Shown in pieces: positions 1 to 11,051 of a DNA stretch of 64,000 bases. The stretch lies in contig OZ024795.1 of assembly GCA_964017045.1 (NCBI GenBank), forward strand, positions 29,612,366-29,676,365, in the 5' to 3' direction. Made by a program: the position numbers and the translations under genes. The notes beneath the pieces were generated by a model. The model searched no databases and was not told the origin of the DNA. It saw only the letters and a list, made by a program, of their open reading frames with translations. The DNA comes from Omphiscola glabra (taxonomy: Eukaryota; Mollusca; Gastropoda; Lymnaeidae). The stretch's first letter is position 1. Every line of letters begins with the position of its first letter.

Positions 1-1025
1 CATTCTCTACTCATTGTCTAACTCCCTCCTCATCATGCCATGCTCTACTCAATGTCTCCCTCATCATTCCGTTCTCTACCCATTGTCTAACTCCCTCCTC
101 ATCATGACATGCTCTACTCAATGTCTCCCTCCTCATCATTCCATTCTCTACTTATTGTCTAACTCCCTCCTCATCATGCCATGCTCTACTCAATGTCTCC
201 CTCATCATTCCGTTCTCTACTCATTGTCTAACTCCCTCCTCATCATTCCATTATCTACTCATTGTCTAACTCCCTCCTCATCATGCCATTCTCTACTCAT
301 TGTCTAACTCCCTCCTCATCATGCCATTATCTACTCATTGTCTAACTCCCTCCTCATCATTCCATTCTCTACTCATTGTCTAACTCCCTCCTCATCATGC
401 CATTCTCTACTCATTGTCTAACTCCCTCCTCATCATTCCATTCTCTACTCATTGTCTAACTCCCTCCTCATCATGCCATTCTCTACCCATTGTCTAACTT
501 TCTCCTCATCATTCCATTCTCTACTCATTGTCTAACTCCCTCCTCATCATTCCATTCTCTACTCATTGTCTAACTCCCTCCTCATCATGCCATTCTCTAC
601 ACATTGTCTCTCCTCCTCATGTCATTCTATACTCATCATAAAACTGCCCTCCTCATCATTCCATTCACTACTCATTGTCTAACTCCCTCCTCATCATTGC
701 ATTCTCTACTCATTGTCTAACTCCCTCCTCATCATTCCATTCTCTACTCATTGTCTAACTCCCTCCTCATCATTGCATTCTCTACTCATTGTCTAACTCC
801 CTCCTCATCATGCCATTCTCTACACATTGTCTCTCCTCCTCATGTCATTCTATACTCATCATAAAACTGCCCTCCTCATCATTCCATTCACTACTCATTG
901 TCTAACTCCCTCCTCATCATTGCATTCTCTACTCATTGTCTAACTCCCTCCTCATCTTTCCATTCTCTACTCATTGTCTAACTCCCTCCTCATCATGCCA
1001 TGCTCTACTCAATGTCTCTCTCCTC
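1..1025. repeat. 38-bp minisatellite with 223-bp higher-order duplication
   Basis: About 25 copies of a pyrimidine-rich unit with core TCATTGTCTAACTCCCTCC, continuing beyond the left edge. A variant block (ACACATTGTCTCTCC onward) recurs 223 bp apart (601 and 824), showing a segmental duplication inside the array. The short ORFs here are repeat products. Confidence 0.95.
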
Positions 1026-1299
1026 AACGTGTCACTCATCCCCAATCCACCTCACCGTTGAGCTCCCTCCCTCACCTCCTACTCCCAGTCGTCTATCACT
1101 TCTCACCATATGTCTTACAGTTTGCCCCCATCCCCCAGACCCCAGATTTGTCATGACAGCTTCTTAATCTGCCCTGCCATCCATTGTGCCACCTGTCACA
1201 TGCTTTTAGCTTAAATTACTTTTTACTGGATTACCGTATCTTGATTAAGGTACTTAGTTGGTCCTGCCTCTATCTCCGTTGTACTCTTTACTTTTATAG

Positions 1300-1790
1300 G
1301 CCTCTTTCTATTCTACGTGTGCCTCTTTCTATTCTTTATGTGTCTCTTTCTATTCTATATGTGTCTGTTTCTATTCTAAATGTGTCTCTTTCTATTCTAT
1401 ATGTGTCTCTTTCTATTCTATATGTGTCTCTTTCTATTCTATTTTTGTCTCTTTCTATTTTATATGTGTCTCTCTCTATTCTATATGTGTCTCTTTCTAT
1501 TCTATATGTGTATCTTTCTATTCTCTCTCCGTCTTAATCTATATGTCTTAATATTTCGCTCTCTGGATATGTCTAAATCTATATCTGTCTATTTCTTTCT
1601 ATCTCTGCCTCAAGCCATCTCTTTCTATATATGCCTCAGGCCATGTCTCTCTATCCCTGTCTCTGGCCATCTCTATTTATCTCTGCCTCTCGTCATATCT
1701 TTCTATCTCTGCCTCTGGCCATCTCTATCTCTGTCTCTGACCTTCTATATCTATAACTGTCTCTGACTATCTCTATCTATCTCTGTCTTT
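1300..1790. repeat. 21-bp minisatellite decaying into CT-rich sequence
   Basis: About 11 copies of TCTCTTTCTATTCTATATGTG (21 bp less minor changes) to 1535, then degenerate CTCTATCT-rich sequence. The in-frame length makes two overlapping ORFs that are not gene-like. Confidence 0.9.
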
Positions 1791-1860
1791 ATTGATCGTA
1801 GAAAACAATACATTGCCTCCATTTAATTACGTTCAGATTACACTGTGTCACGTTTCCTTA

Positions 1861-2127
1861 TTGTGAACTAGCACTCGATGTATTATAATTGTCATTAGAA
1901 GATACGTACTGCTGGTTGTGAGCTAGCACACGATGTATTACAATTGTCATTAGAAGATACGTACTGCTGGTTGTGAGCTAGCACACGATGTATTACAATT
2001 GTCATTAGAAGATACGTACTGCTGGTTGTGAGCTAGCACACGATGTATTACAATTGTCATTAGAAGATACGTACTGCTGGTTGTGAGCTAGCACACGATG
2101 TATTACAATTGTCATTAGAAGATACGT
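1861..2127. repeat. 55-bp tandem repeat
   Basis: Nearly five copies at exact 55-bp spacing with core GTCATTAGAAGATACGTACT and GAGCTAGCACACGATG. Copies are almost identical, implying recent amplification. Confidence 0.95.
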
Positions 2128-2265
2128 CTTGTGACGCCTTTAAAGAATAGTATTTAAATTGTTTAAATTCCACTTTTTTAAATGACATTATTTATGTATC
2201 CATGCATTTACTTATGTTTATGACTATTACAAACATAATAATTAACCAACAGCTCCGCTACATCA

Positions 2266-2338
2266 ACAAAGACTCCTCTACGAGGACAAGGAATCCTCTA
2301 CGAGAACAAGGAATCCTCTACGAGAACAAGGACTCCGC
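2266..2338. repeat. 20-bp short tandem repeat
   Basis: About 3.7 copies of CCTCTACGAGAACAAGGAAT. Confidence 0.85.
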
Positions 2339-2339
2339 T

Positions 2340-3030
2340 AACACTGCTATGATATCACATCTACATTGGCGACTCTATAATCCTCCTTTACTTGTAGTTA
2401 GTTTTCTTAGAAACGCTCTTTAATTCAATTCTTTGCACAGTCGCTATATGGAATTCGCAAGAGAAATTAACTCATCAAAATATCATGTTAGTATTTCTTC
2501 TTAGGGGACGTTCCCAAATTACTTCTCGCAAAAATGACCTTTTTAGTTACCCCCCCCCCCCCCCCAACTTAGTGTCAAGTCACATCTTAAAAAAAAAAAA
2601 AAAAAAAATTTTTATAACAGAACAAAGATATTTTATTCTTTAACATTTTCCATAATGATAATAGATTAAGATGTAGACTTATTAGAAATCTGTTACGCGA
2701 AACAACGAAGTCATCCCCACGCCGAATGTAAAATGGCCACAACAGTTTTTGCGCAAAAGGGGTTTCGCGACTGAGATTCATGTTACCTGTAATACCCGAG
2801 GCCATTTCGACCTCAAATTAATGTTTTTAAATTTAATTGAATAAAGATTTTTCAAAATTAGAAAATGTTAGATTTAAAAACAAATTTAACTCCCCTGTCA
2901 CAAAGTAAGTTACAAACGTAAGTTACAAACTACCCCTTAATTGATTTGCCTTTATTACAAATTATGTCGTATGCGTCTTGTCATCATTTGAAAATAATGG
3001 CTAAATGATCGTATGCAGTCAGTTTCCCAT
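2340..3030. other. AT-rich unique sequence with C18 and A-tracts
   Basis: Contains a poly-C run near 2551 and a poly-A run near 2590. No coding signal or known element was recognised. Confidence 0.4.
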
Positions 3031-3037
3031 GATAGAC

Positions 3038-3345
3038 CAGCCTCTCCAAACCAGCCTCTCCCCAATCATTCACTCCAGCAAACCAGCCTCTCCCCAACCC
3101 TACTTAACAGCACACCAGCCTCTCCCCATCATTCACTCCAGCAAACCAGCCTCTCCCCAATCATTCACTCCAGCAAACCAGCCACTCCCCAATCATTCAC
3201 TCCAGCAAACCAGCCTCTCCCTAACCATTCTCTCCTGCACACCAACCTCTCCCTAACCATTCAATCCAGCACACCAGCCTCTCCCCAACCCTACAGCCTC
3301 TCCACATTCATTCACTCCAGCACACCAGCCTCTCCCCAACCCTTC
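3038..3345. repeat. ~32-bp minisatellite
   Basis: About nine copies with core CACTCCAGCAAACCAGCCTC. Confidence 0.9.
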
Positions 3346-3419
3346 CCTTCCACTTTTGTTTTTTAAAGAAATGTTTCAGGAAAGATTTGCGAACTTTCTT
3401 TTTTTACAAGTAATTTCTT

Positions 3420-4160
3420 GGACGTCACCCATCACCCCGTCACCCATCACCCGTCACCCCGTCACCCATTACCCGTCACTCATCACCCATCACCCCGTCA
3501 CCCATCACCCCGTCACCCGCCACCCCGTCACCCATCACCCCGTCACCCATCACCCATCAACCCGTCACCCATCACCCATCACCCCGTCACCCATCACCCC
3601 GTCACCCATCACCCCGTCACCCATCACCCCGTCACTCGTCACCCGTCACCCCATCACCCGTCACTCATCACCCTGTCACCCATCACCCGTCACCCACCAA
3701 TCCGTCACACATCACCTCGTCAACACTCACTACCGTCAATGCTCACCCCTGTCAACCCTCACCCCGCCAACGCCCACTCCCGTCAACACTCACCCCAGTC
3801 AACACTAACCCCATTCAATCCTCACTCCCAACTGAACATCGCCCCTGTCAACCCTCACCCCTGTCAACGCTCACCCCAGTCAACCCTCACCCCAGTCAAC
3901 CCTCACCCCTGTCAACCCTCACCACAGTCAACCCTCACCCAAGTCAACCCTCAATACCGTCAATACTAACCCCTTTCAACCTTCACCCCAGTCACCCTTC
4001 ACCCCGCCAACGCCCACTCCAGTCAACCCTCACCCCATTCAACCCTCCCCCATTCAATCCTCCCCCAGTCAATCCTCACTCCCAACCGAACATCACCCCA
4101 GTCAACCCTCACCCCAGTTAACCCCACCCCAGTCACACTTCACCCCCGTCAAACCTCATC
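3420..4160. repeat. CACCCNTCACCCCGT and GTCAACCCTCACCCCA arrays
   Basis: 9- and 15-bp units of CACCCATCACCCCGT type to about 3720 grade into 15-16-bp GTCAACCCTCACCCCA units to about 4160. The C-rich strand lacks regular stops, giving ORFs of 150 and 183 codons that are repeat products. Confidence 0.92.
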
Positions 4161-5210
4161 CTGTCATCCATATTTCTCTTCGCTTGCCATTTCTCCTGAA
4201 TCCGCCCTGTCTACGACCCTGCAGTACGTCCACGGTCCAGCTCAACGTCTACGGCCCTGCTCCAAGTATAATAAGCCGCAAGAGAATATTGATTCTGAAG
4301 CAGCCCTGATGCACGAAGAGTTTTTATTGGCATTTAAAAAAATAATGGCATTGTTCTGTCTTTGCCTTGTCATTTTTTCATCAGTAAAGCTTCTTGTTCT
4401 GAAGAAATCATGTTACCTATTATGGCATCTATAAATTTTATTTATGTCCGCGACTTGTTCTTTGTTGTTTTTATTTTTTTTTTAAATTTTTTTTTGAGAT
4501 TAAAATTGAAATGTCGTTTATTTTAAATATTCTCATATCAAGTTAGCAAAGATTTGTTTTCAAACGCACTTTTGACTTTACGAGACTTTGATATGACTTT
4601 TAAGTCGTCTGTTTGTCTGTGTGAGTAGTGATATTTCTTTTAATGACGCTTGTGGAAGAGGCTGTTGTGTGGTTAGAAGATTGTGTTGTGTCTGTGGGAG
4701 AGTATTTATGTCTGTGTGAGATTGGTGACTTGTGTGATAAAGTCTGTTGCGTCTTAAGAATATCGTAGCGTGTTTATGGGAGTCTTGTGTTTTGTCTGTA
4801 GGAGACTTTATTGAGTTTGTCTGAGACGAGCGTGAGTCATTAGGGGACTTGTTATAATAAAATAAAAATATGACCCGATTATTTGAGCGTTTCTTGCCCA
4901 GACAAAAGAATTTTCAACGTGAGAACATTTGGTGAAGTTTAAGCGGCGCTCATACAACAAGACAAAGTCAGAAGATTTGTGATCAAAGGGCTTCTACCTC
5001 ATTAACATAAAATGTGCGAAAAACAAATTTCTTCACCATCTAAACGATTTTTACGGACCAGCAATTTTTTTCAGTCACTTGTTTTAAACTTGTTGAAACT
5101 ATTGAGCCTAACTTAATTCAAATACAGTACCAGTGTACATGATTGGACTATAGTTCTATACCTCTATGTACCTCCTTCCTTTAAACAAAAATACTCTCTA
5201 TTTTACAACA
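4160..5210. other. Unique AT-rich stretch
   Basis: Splits two blocks of the same GTCAACnCTC repeat family. GTCTGTGTGAG-type motifs recur loosely at 4600-4830. No exon of the upstream SDR N-terminus was recognised here. Confidence 0.4.
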
Positions 5211-5214
5211 ACGC

Positions 5215-5455
5215 TCATCCCAGTCAACCCTAACCCAAATCAACATTCCACTCAACACTATTCAACCATCACCCCAGTCAACACTCCACCAGTTAACACT
5301 CCAATCACCCCTGTCAATACTCCACTCACCCCAGTCAACACTCCACTCACCCCAGTCAACACTCCACTAACGGAAGTCGACACTCCACTAACCGCAGTCG
5401 ACACTCCACTCACCCCAGTCAACACTCCACTCACCCCAGTCGACAATCACCTAAG
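5215..5455. repeat. 21-bp minisatellite related to 3720-4160
   Basis: About ten copies of a CCAGTCAACACTCCACTCAC unit; some carry GTCGAC. Confidence 0.92.
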
Positions 5456-6480
5456 TAAACCTCTCCCCTTATGTTTGAGGATAAATATCTTATCGTATGG
5501 CATTGTCACCAGTGTTGAATTTCCCCTCATAGTGACCAGACAGGTTTCAAACAAACCAGATACAAATCACAAACGCTCAGATTTTCTGAGGTTTTTTTTC
5601 GTTTTTTAAATTGTCTGATTTATTACGAACATCATAAAGTTGTGGGTTTTTAGGGGGGTGGGGGGGGGACATGTCATTTTTAATTAAATTTTCAAGTACT
5701 GTGCAAAAATATCTACATTTGAAACCACTTTGATCATTAAGAAAGGCATTTGACTGACATAAATGTCATTATGTCTGGTAAAACGTTGGTCACTCCACAA
5801 CAAATCTTTTGCCACTTAAAAAATTAATTCAGAATGGAGTATACACAAGGGAGATAAGGGTGCATAAACAAGGGAGAGAATGGGGGGGGGGGGGGGTAAA
5901 CAAGGGAGATAATTGAGTATAAACTATGGAGATCCCCAAATAATTTCCTGATGTACGTTTAACAATGTAATTCATCGTCCTTCCTCGCTATAGCATAGAA
6001 AATTAATACTCTATCCCCCCCTCCACAAACACACTCACACATTGACTAACATATGGCTGGCGTGTCCTCCCAGCTCCCGCTAATGACTTACACAACAGCA
6101 GCATTAGAATTTCTACCAAATGAGTGACCCGCCGTTGGCCTGTTTCTCATTACACCAGCCACCACAAAATGCTGCAGTCATCCAATTATTTGTAAAGCCG
6201 TGATGAAAGAACCCAACCAAAGGAATCACGCTGCAAACCTTCTTTGTGACAAGTCTTTGAATTGACGGTAGCTGGTGCAGAACATCTTTGTTATGTGATA
6301 AGTATTGGTCGGGTTTGGGGGAGGGAGGGGGGCGCGCTGCGTAAGGTGCGCGAGATGAGGGTTAATAGCTGAAGTTATTTATATATAGTTTCTTTTTTAT
6401 AAATTTCCTTTAATCATTTGTTTCATACTTGTGTTGCGTTGTGAGACTTGGGAGTTATAAACGGCGAACAATGAGACCGC
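5456..6480. other. Unique sequence with a non-repetitive island at 6040-6260
   Basis: G-runs near 5650 and 5885. The 6040-6260 segment is high-complexity and carries several TAAT-type homeodomain cores, a candidate regulatory element by composition only. Confidence 0.3.
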
Positions 6481-6484
6481 ACTA

Positions 6485-7170
6485 ACGCCTCATCTCTGGT
6501 TCTGAACCTTCTGTATGACATGCACAACGCTTCACTTCCGTTTCTGAACCCACTGTATGACTTGCACAATGCCTCACTTCCGGTTCTGAACCAACTTTAT
6601 AACATGCACAACGTCTCACTTCCGGTTCTGAACCCACTGTATGACTTGCACAACGCCTCACTTCCGGTTCTGAACCAACTTTATAACATGCACAACGTCT
6701 CACTTCCGGTTCTGAACCTACTTTATAACATGCACAACGTCTCACTTCCGGTTCTGAACCTACTTTATAACATGTACAACGTCTCGCTTCCGTTTCTGAA
6801 CCTACTGTATGACATGCACAACGTCTAACTTCCTGTTCTGAACCTACTTTATAACATGTACAACGTCTCGCTTCCGTTTCTGAACCTACTGTATGACATG
6901 CACAACTTCTCACTTCCGGTTCTGAACCTACTTTATAACATGTACAACGTCTCGCTTCCGTTTCTGAACCCACTTTATAACATGCACAACGTCTCACTTC
7001 CGGTTCTGAACCTACTTTATAACATGCACAACGTCTCACTTCCGGTTCTGAACCTACTTTATAACATGTACAACGTCTCGCTTCCGTTTCTGAACCTACT
7101 GTAGGACATGCACAACGTCTCAATTCCTGTTCTGAACCTACTGTAGGACATGCACAACGTCTGACTTCCT
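6485..7170. repeat. 42-bp minisatellite
   Basis: About 16 copies with core CACTTCCGGTTCTGAACC plus TTATAACATGCACAACG. The length is a multiple of three, so stop-free frames appear on both strands (213 codons on the - strand, Cys/Arg-rich). No start context or homology supports a protein. Confidence 0.95.
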
Positions 7171-7640
7171 GTTCTGAACTACCTATATGTGTTGTATGAT
7201 ATTTATTTCAAATTGTCAGTCATCATTCAAAGTCATAACTACAAGGAGATGCTGACTAAAATTAAGGTCGATTAGGACCATAACCAAGACATCGATTTTT
7301 GCTAACCAGTGAGTAATCTCCCCTTGAATCATGCTGATTAGTTCTTACATAATTACAGATTGCATTGATGTAATATCATAGCCCTGATATATCAGACTAC
7401 GCCTACGGCTGATTGCTTTTGTGCTGCTTTCAAGATTTTCATACAAGCATTCAAAATGTTTTTTTTATTTTTTAAACATTTCAACTTAAGAAAGGCAGGA
7501 ATATGTTCTTCTCCGAGTTCTTTAAAAATCTTATTGAGCAGCTCAAAACAACGTTACGAAAATGTCGTAAAAAATGTCCACAGTACAAGGTGAGGGGGAC
7601 AATTTTCTTTTCTTACCTCCTCCATCTTCTTTACCCCCTT
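7171..7640. other. Unique sequence
   Basis: No repeat, exon or element recognised. Confidence 0.4.
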
Positions 7641-7890
7641 AAAATCATCCACGTCCCCATCTACTCCATCTACTCCATCTCCTCCACCTCTTTCATGCCC
7701 TCTACCCCTTCGATCTCCTCCGCCTCCTTCATCTCCTCAGGCACCTTCATCTCCTCCACTTCCTCCGTCTCCTCCACCTCTTCGATCTCCTTCGTCTCCT
7801 CAAGCAACTCCATCTTCTCCACTTCCTCCGTCTCCTCCATCTCCTCCTTCTCCTCCACCTCTTCGATCTCCTCCACATTCTCCACTCATC
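7640..7890. repeat. Imperfect CTCCNN trinucleotide-rich array
   Basis: TCCTCCACCTC and TCTCCTCCGTC units; the - strand reads as a Glu-rich peptide and the + strand as a Ser-rich one. A low-complexity purine/pyrimidine tract. Confidence 0.85.
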
Positions 7891-8580
7891 TCAAGTTTTT
7901 AACTTACACCTAAATGCCTTTAATTAATGTCCTATCATAATTATAATGCATACAATGTCCTATCAATCCAGAAATCTTCCTATCATCTTTACAATATTGT
8001 CCTATATTCATTATTTTTAAATATATCCGTCGGTTAGTGTTGCTAAAATAATTTCATAACAACCAGGAAATCAGGTTTCATTAGGAAAGATACCACATGC
8101 CCTGGGTTTACTCCCCTACATAAGACGACGACTGCACGTGAATTTTCTCCCCTACACGAGGCGAGCACTGTCCAATGCAGGCTGGAATAAGAAGGGTATC
8201 ATTACGGTTGGGGCCGTCAGCCAGAGCGAGGCGGGTGTTCCTGCCAGGCCTGCTGTCAGGGCGGTAATGGGGGCCAAATGAGATTGGAAATATAAATTAA
8301 TGACTATAAATCATAACTTCGTTCCCCAGATTTTTTTCATGGGGAAGTTTTTATATTGGGGAATGAGATGGGAAAAGAAGGTGGAAAGAGGGACATCTCT
8401 TCTCTCACGGATGAGTGAAAGATCTTTTTTGTGAAAAAGAGAAAGTTTAAATAAAAGATTGAGTACCGTGAAATATTTGTTTTTTTATCATTGCTGAGAA
8501 AACTGTGGAGGTGAGAGATAAGAATGAATTATTTTTATGTCATTATAGCCAACTTTCTTTCCATCCAATCTTTGACTGGT
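7891..8580. other. Unique stretch with GC-rich island 8130-8280
   Basis: The 8130-8330 segment is high-complexity (GGCCGTCAGCCAGAGCGAGG) and runs into a TAATGACTATAAATCATAA motif. It has no SDR-like reading frame and may be regulatory. Confidence 0.3.
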
Positions 8581-10082
8581 TTTGTTATATCCATTGACCA
8601 GCCATGTTAAATCCATTGACATGTCATGTTATATCCATTGACTGGCCATGTTATATCCATTGACTGGCTATGTTATATCCATTGTCTGACCATGTTATAT
8701 CCATTGAATGTCATGTTATATCCATGACCGGTCATGTTATATCCATTGACTGGCTATGTTATATCCATTGATTGGCCATGTTATATCCATTGACTGGACA
8801 TGTTAAATCCATTCACCGACCATGTTATATCCATTGACCGGCCATGTTATATCCATGACCGGCCATGTTATATCCATCGACCTGCCATACTATATCCATT
8901 GACTTGTCTTGTTATATCCATTTATATGTCATGTTATATCCATTGACTGATCATGTTATATCCATTGATTGGCCATGTTATATCCATTGACCGGCCAAGC
9001 TATATCCATTGACTGGTCGTATTATATCCATTGACTGGCCAAGTTATATCCATTGACTGGCTATGTTATATCCATTGTCTGACCATGTTATATCCATTGA
9101 ATGTCATGTTATATCCATGACCGGTCATGTTATATCCATTGACTGGCTATGTTATATCCATTGATTGGCCATGTTATATCCATTGACTGGACATGTTAAA
9201 TCCATTCACCGACCATGTTATATCCATTGACCGGCCATGTTATATCCATGACCGGCCATGTTATATCCATCGACCTGCCATACTATATCCATTGACTTGT
9301 CTTGTTATATCCATTTATATGTCATGTTATATCCATTGACTGATCATGTTATATCCATTGATTGGCCATGTTATATCCATTGACCGGCCAAGCTATATCC
9401 ATTGACTGGTCGTATTATATCCATTGACTGGCCAAGTTATATCCATTGACTGGCTATGTTATATCCATTGACTGGCCATGTTATATCCATTGAATGTCAT
9501 GTTATATCCATGACCGGTCATGTTATATCCATTGACTGGCTATGTTATATCCATTGATTGGCCATGTTATATCCATTGACTGGACATGTTAAATCCATTC
9601 ACCGACCATGTTATATCCATTGACCGGCCATGTTATATCCATGACCGGCCATGTTATATCCATCGACCTGCCATACTATATCCATTGACTTGTCTTGTTA
9701 TATCCATTTATATGTCATGTTATATCCATTGACTGATCATGTTATATCCATTGATTGGCCATGTTATATCCATTGACCGGCCAAGCTATATCCATTGACT
9801 GGTCGTATTATATCCATTGACTGGTCAAGTTATATCCATTGACTGGCTATGTTATATCCATTGACTGGCCATGTTATATCCATTGACTGGTCAAGTTATA
9901 TTCATTGACTGTTCATGTTATATCCATTGACTGACCATGTTATATTCATTAACTGTCCATGGTATATCCATTGAATGTCCATGTTCTTTTCGTTGATTGT
10001 CCATGTTATATCCATTGACTAGCCATATTAAAACCATTGACTGGCCATGTTATATCCATTGAATATCCATGTTATATCCAAT
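8581..10082. repeat. 22-bp minisatellite organised as 393-bp higher-order repeat
   Basis: Monomers have core GTTATATCCATTGACTGGCC. The variant order repeats at exactly 393 bp: the TTGAATGTCATG variant lies at 8704, 9097 and 9490. About three full higher-order copies are followed by diverged monomers to 10082. Confidence 0.95.
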
Positions 10083-10194
10083 CTTTTCTGGCTTGTTGAT
10101 ACTTTAATCGTACGTGATGCAAACTCAAAAATCAAACAAACAAAAAAAGCTAGCCTTTCAATGAATCGATATTTGAAACACATTTCACCGTGTT

Positions 10195-10500
10195 CTTAGA
10201 CTTGATGAAGTTGAAACTTGTTGGAGTTGATACTTGTTGACATGATGGAGTTGATATATGTTGACTTGATGAAGTTGAAACTTGTTGGAGTTGATGGAGT
10301 TGAAACCTTCTTAGAGAGGTGAAAGAGACACGAGGCAATTAATACAATCAACATACACATGAGACAATGAGCCAGACACACAGGCCAATATGCCAGACAC
10401 ACGGGCCAACTTGCCAGACACACGGCCAACATGACGTACACACGGGCCAACATGCCAGACACACGGGCCAACATGCCAGACACACGGGCCAACATGGCAG
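10195..10500. repeat. Two short minisatellites
   Basis: 10200-10310 holds GTTGATACTTGTTGA / GAAGTTGAAAC units. 10345-10500 holds about seven copies of GCCAGACACACGGGCCAACA. Confidence 0.88.
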
Positions 10501-10935
10501 GCAGTCCAGCTGAGGGAAATAATCCAATCACAGTGTATTTATTGAATTGAACATCGATGAGCTGTGAGTTGTAGATCGTTTTTCGCCAGTCAAATTACCT
10601 CCCCTTTCCTCTCTGCCACTACTTTGTTCCTTATTATTTCCCTTGCCCCACTATTTTCATGTTTGGGACAAACACTGTGTGAGGGATGTTGTGGTTTTTG
10701 ATGCAAGACTGAATTTTGCTCAGGGCATTTATCAAAGGAACCCGAAAAGGGATTTAAGAGACATCAGTTGTTTATCGATGTGTTATAATATGTAAGAGAT
10801 GCAGATGTGGAGCCCTTTATTGTCAGTACCCAAAGGCCTTAATCCAGCCCAATGAGTACCGCTTATAATAATTCCATAAGGTTTACGCGTTGACTCTAAA
10901 TTTGTTCTAATAAAATAAACTTACCATGTTCCCAG
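10501..10935. other. Unique sequence before SDR exon A
   Basis: Intronic relative to exon A because that exon opens mid-codon after an AG acceptor. No upstream exon was found. Confidence 0.4.
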
Positions 10936-11051
10936 CATGCCTTGAACATGACGTCACTCGCCTGGTGTACACCAGCACCTACAACGTTGTCTTTGGTGGC
11001 CAGGAGATACGCAATGGGGATGAGAGTCTTCCCTACCTGACTGATGATAAG
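10936..11051 (+). CDS. SDR42E1: SDR42E1-like exon A
   Basis: The acceptor is TTCCCAG at 10929-10935 and the donor is AAG/GTAAGT after 11051. The exon completes a split codon with 2 nt, then encodes 38 residues including LVYTSTYNVVFGG and RNGDESLPYL, a hallmark SDR42E block holding the catalytic Ser region. It ends in phase 0. Its last 15 nt (11037-11051) are the start of the 28-bp tandem unit that fills the following intron. Reading on into the intron meets an in-frame TGA within the first unit, so a downstream donor would add a premature stop. Confidence 0.88.

Noticed and set aside
6482..7123. 213-codon Cys-rich ORF on the - strand
   Set aside because: 42-bp tandem repeat; the opposite strand is open too and the Cys pattern follows the repeat, not a known fold.
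1..10935. Search for the N-terminal Rossmann exons of the SDR gene
   Set aside because: No glycine-rich GxxGxxG frame or NVRGT-like exon with splice sites was found; the region is mostly arrays, so the 5' exons are presumed upstream.
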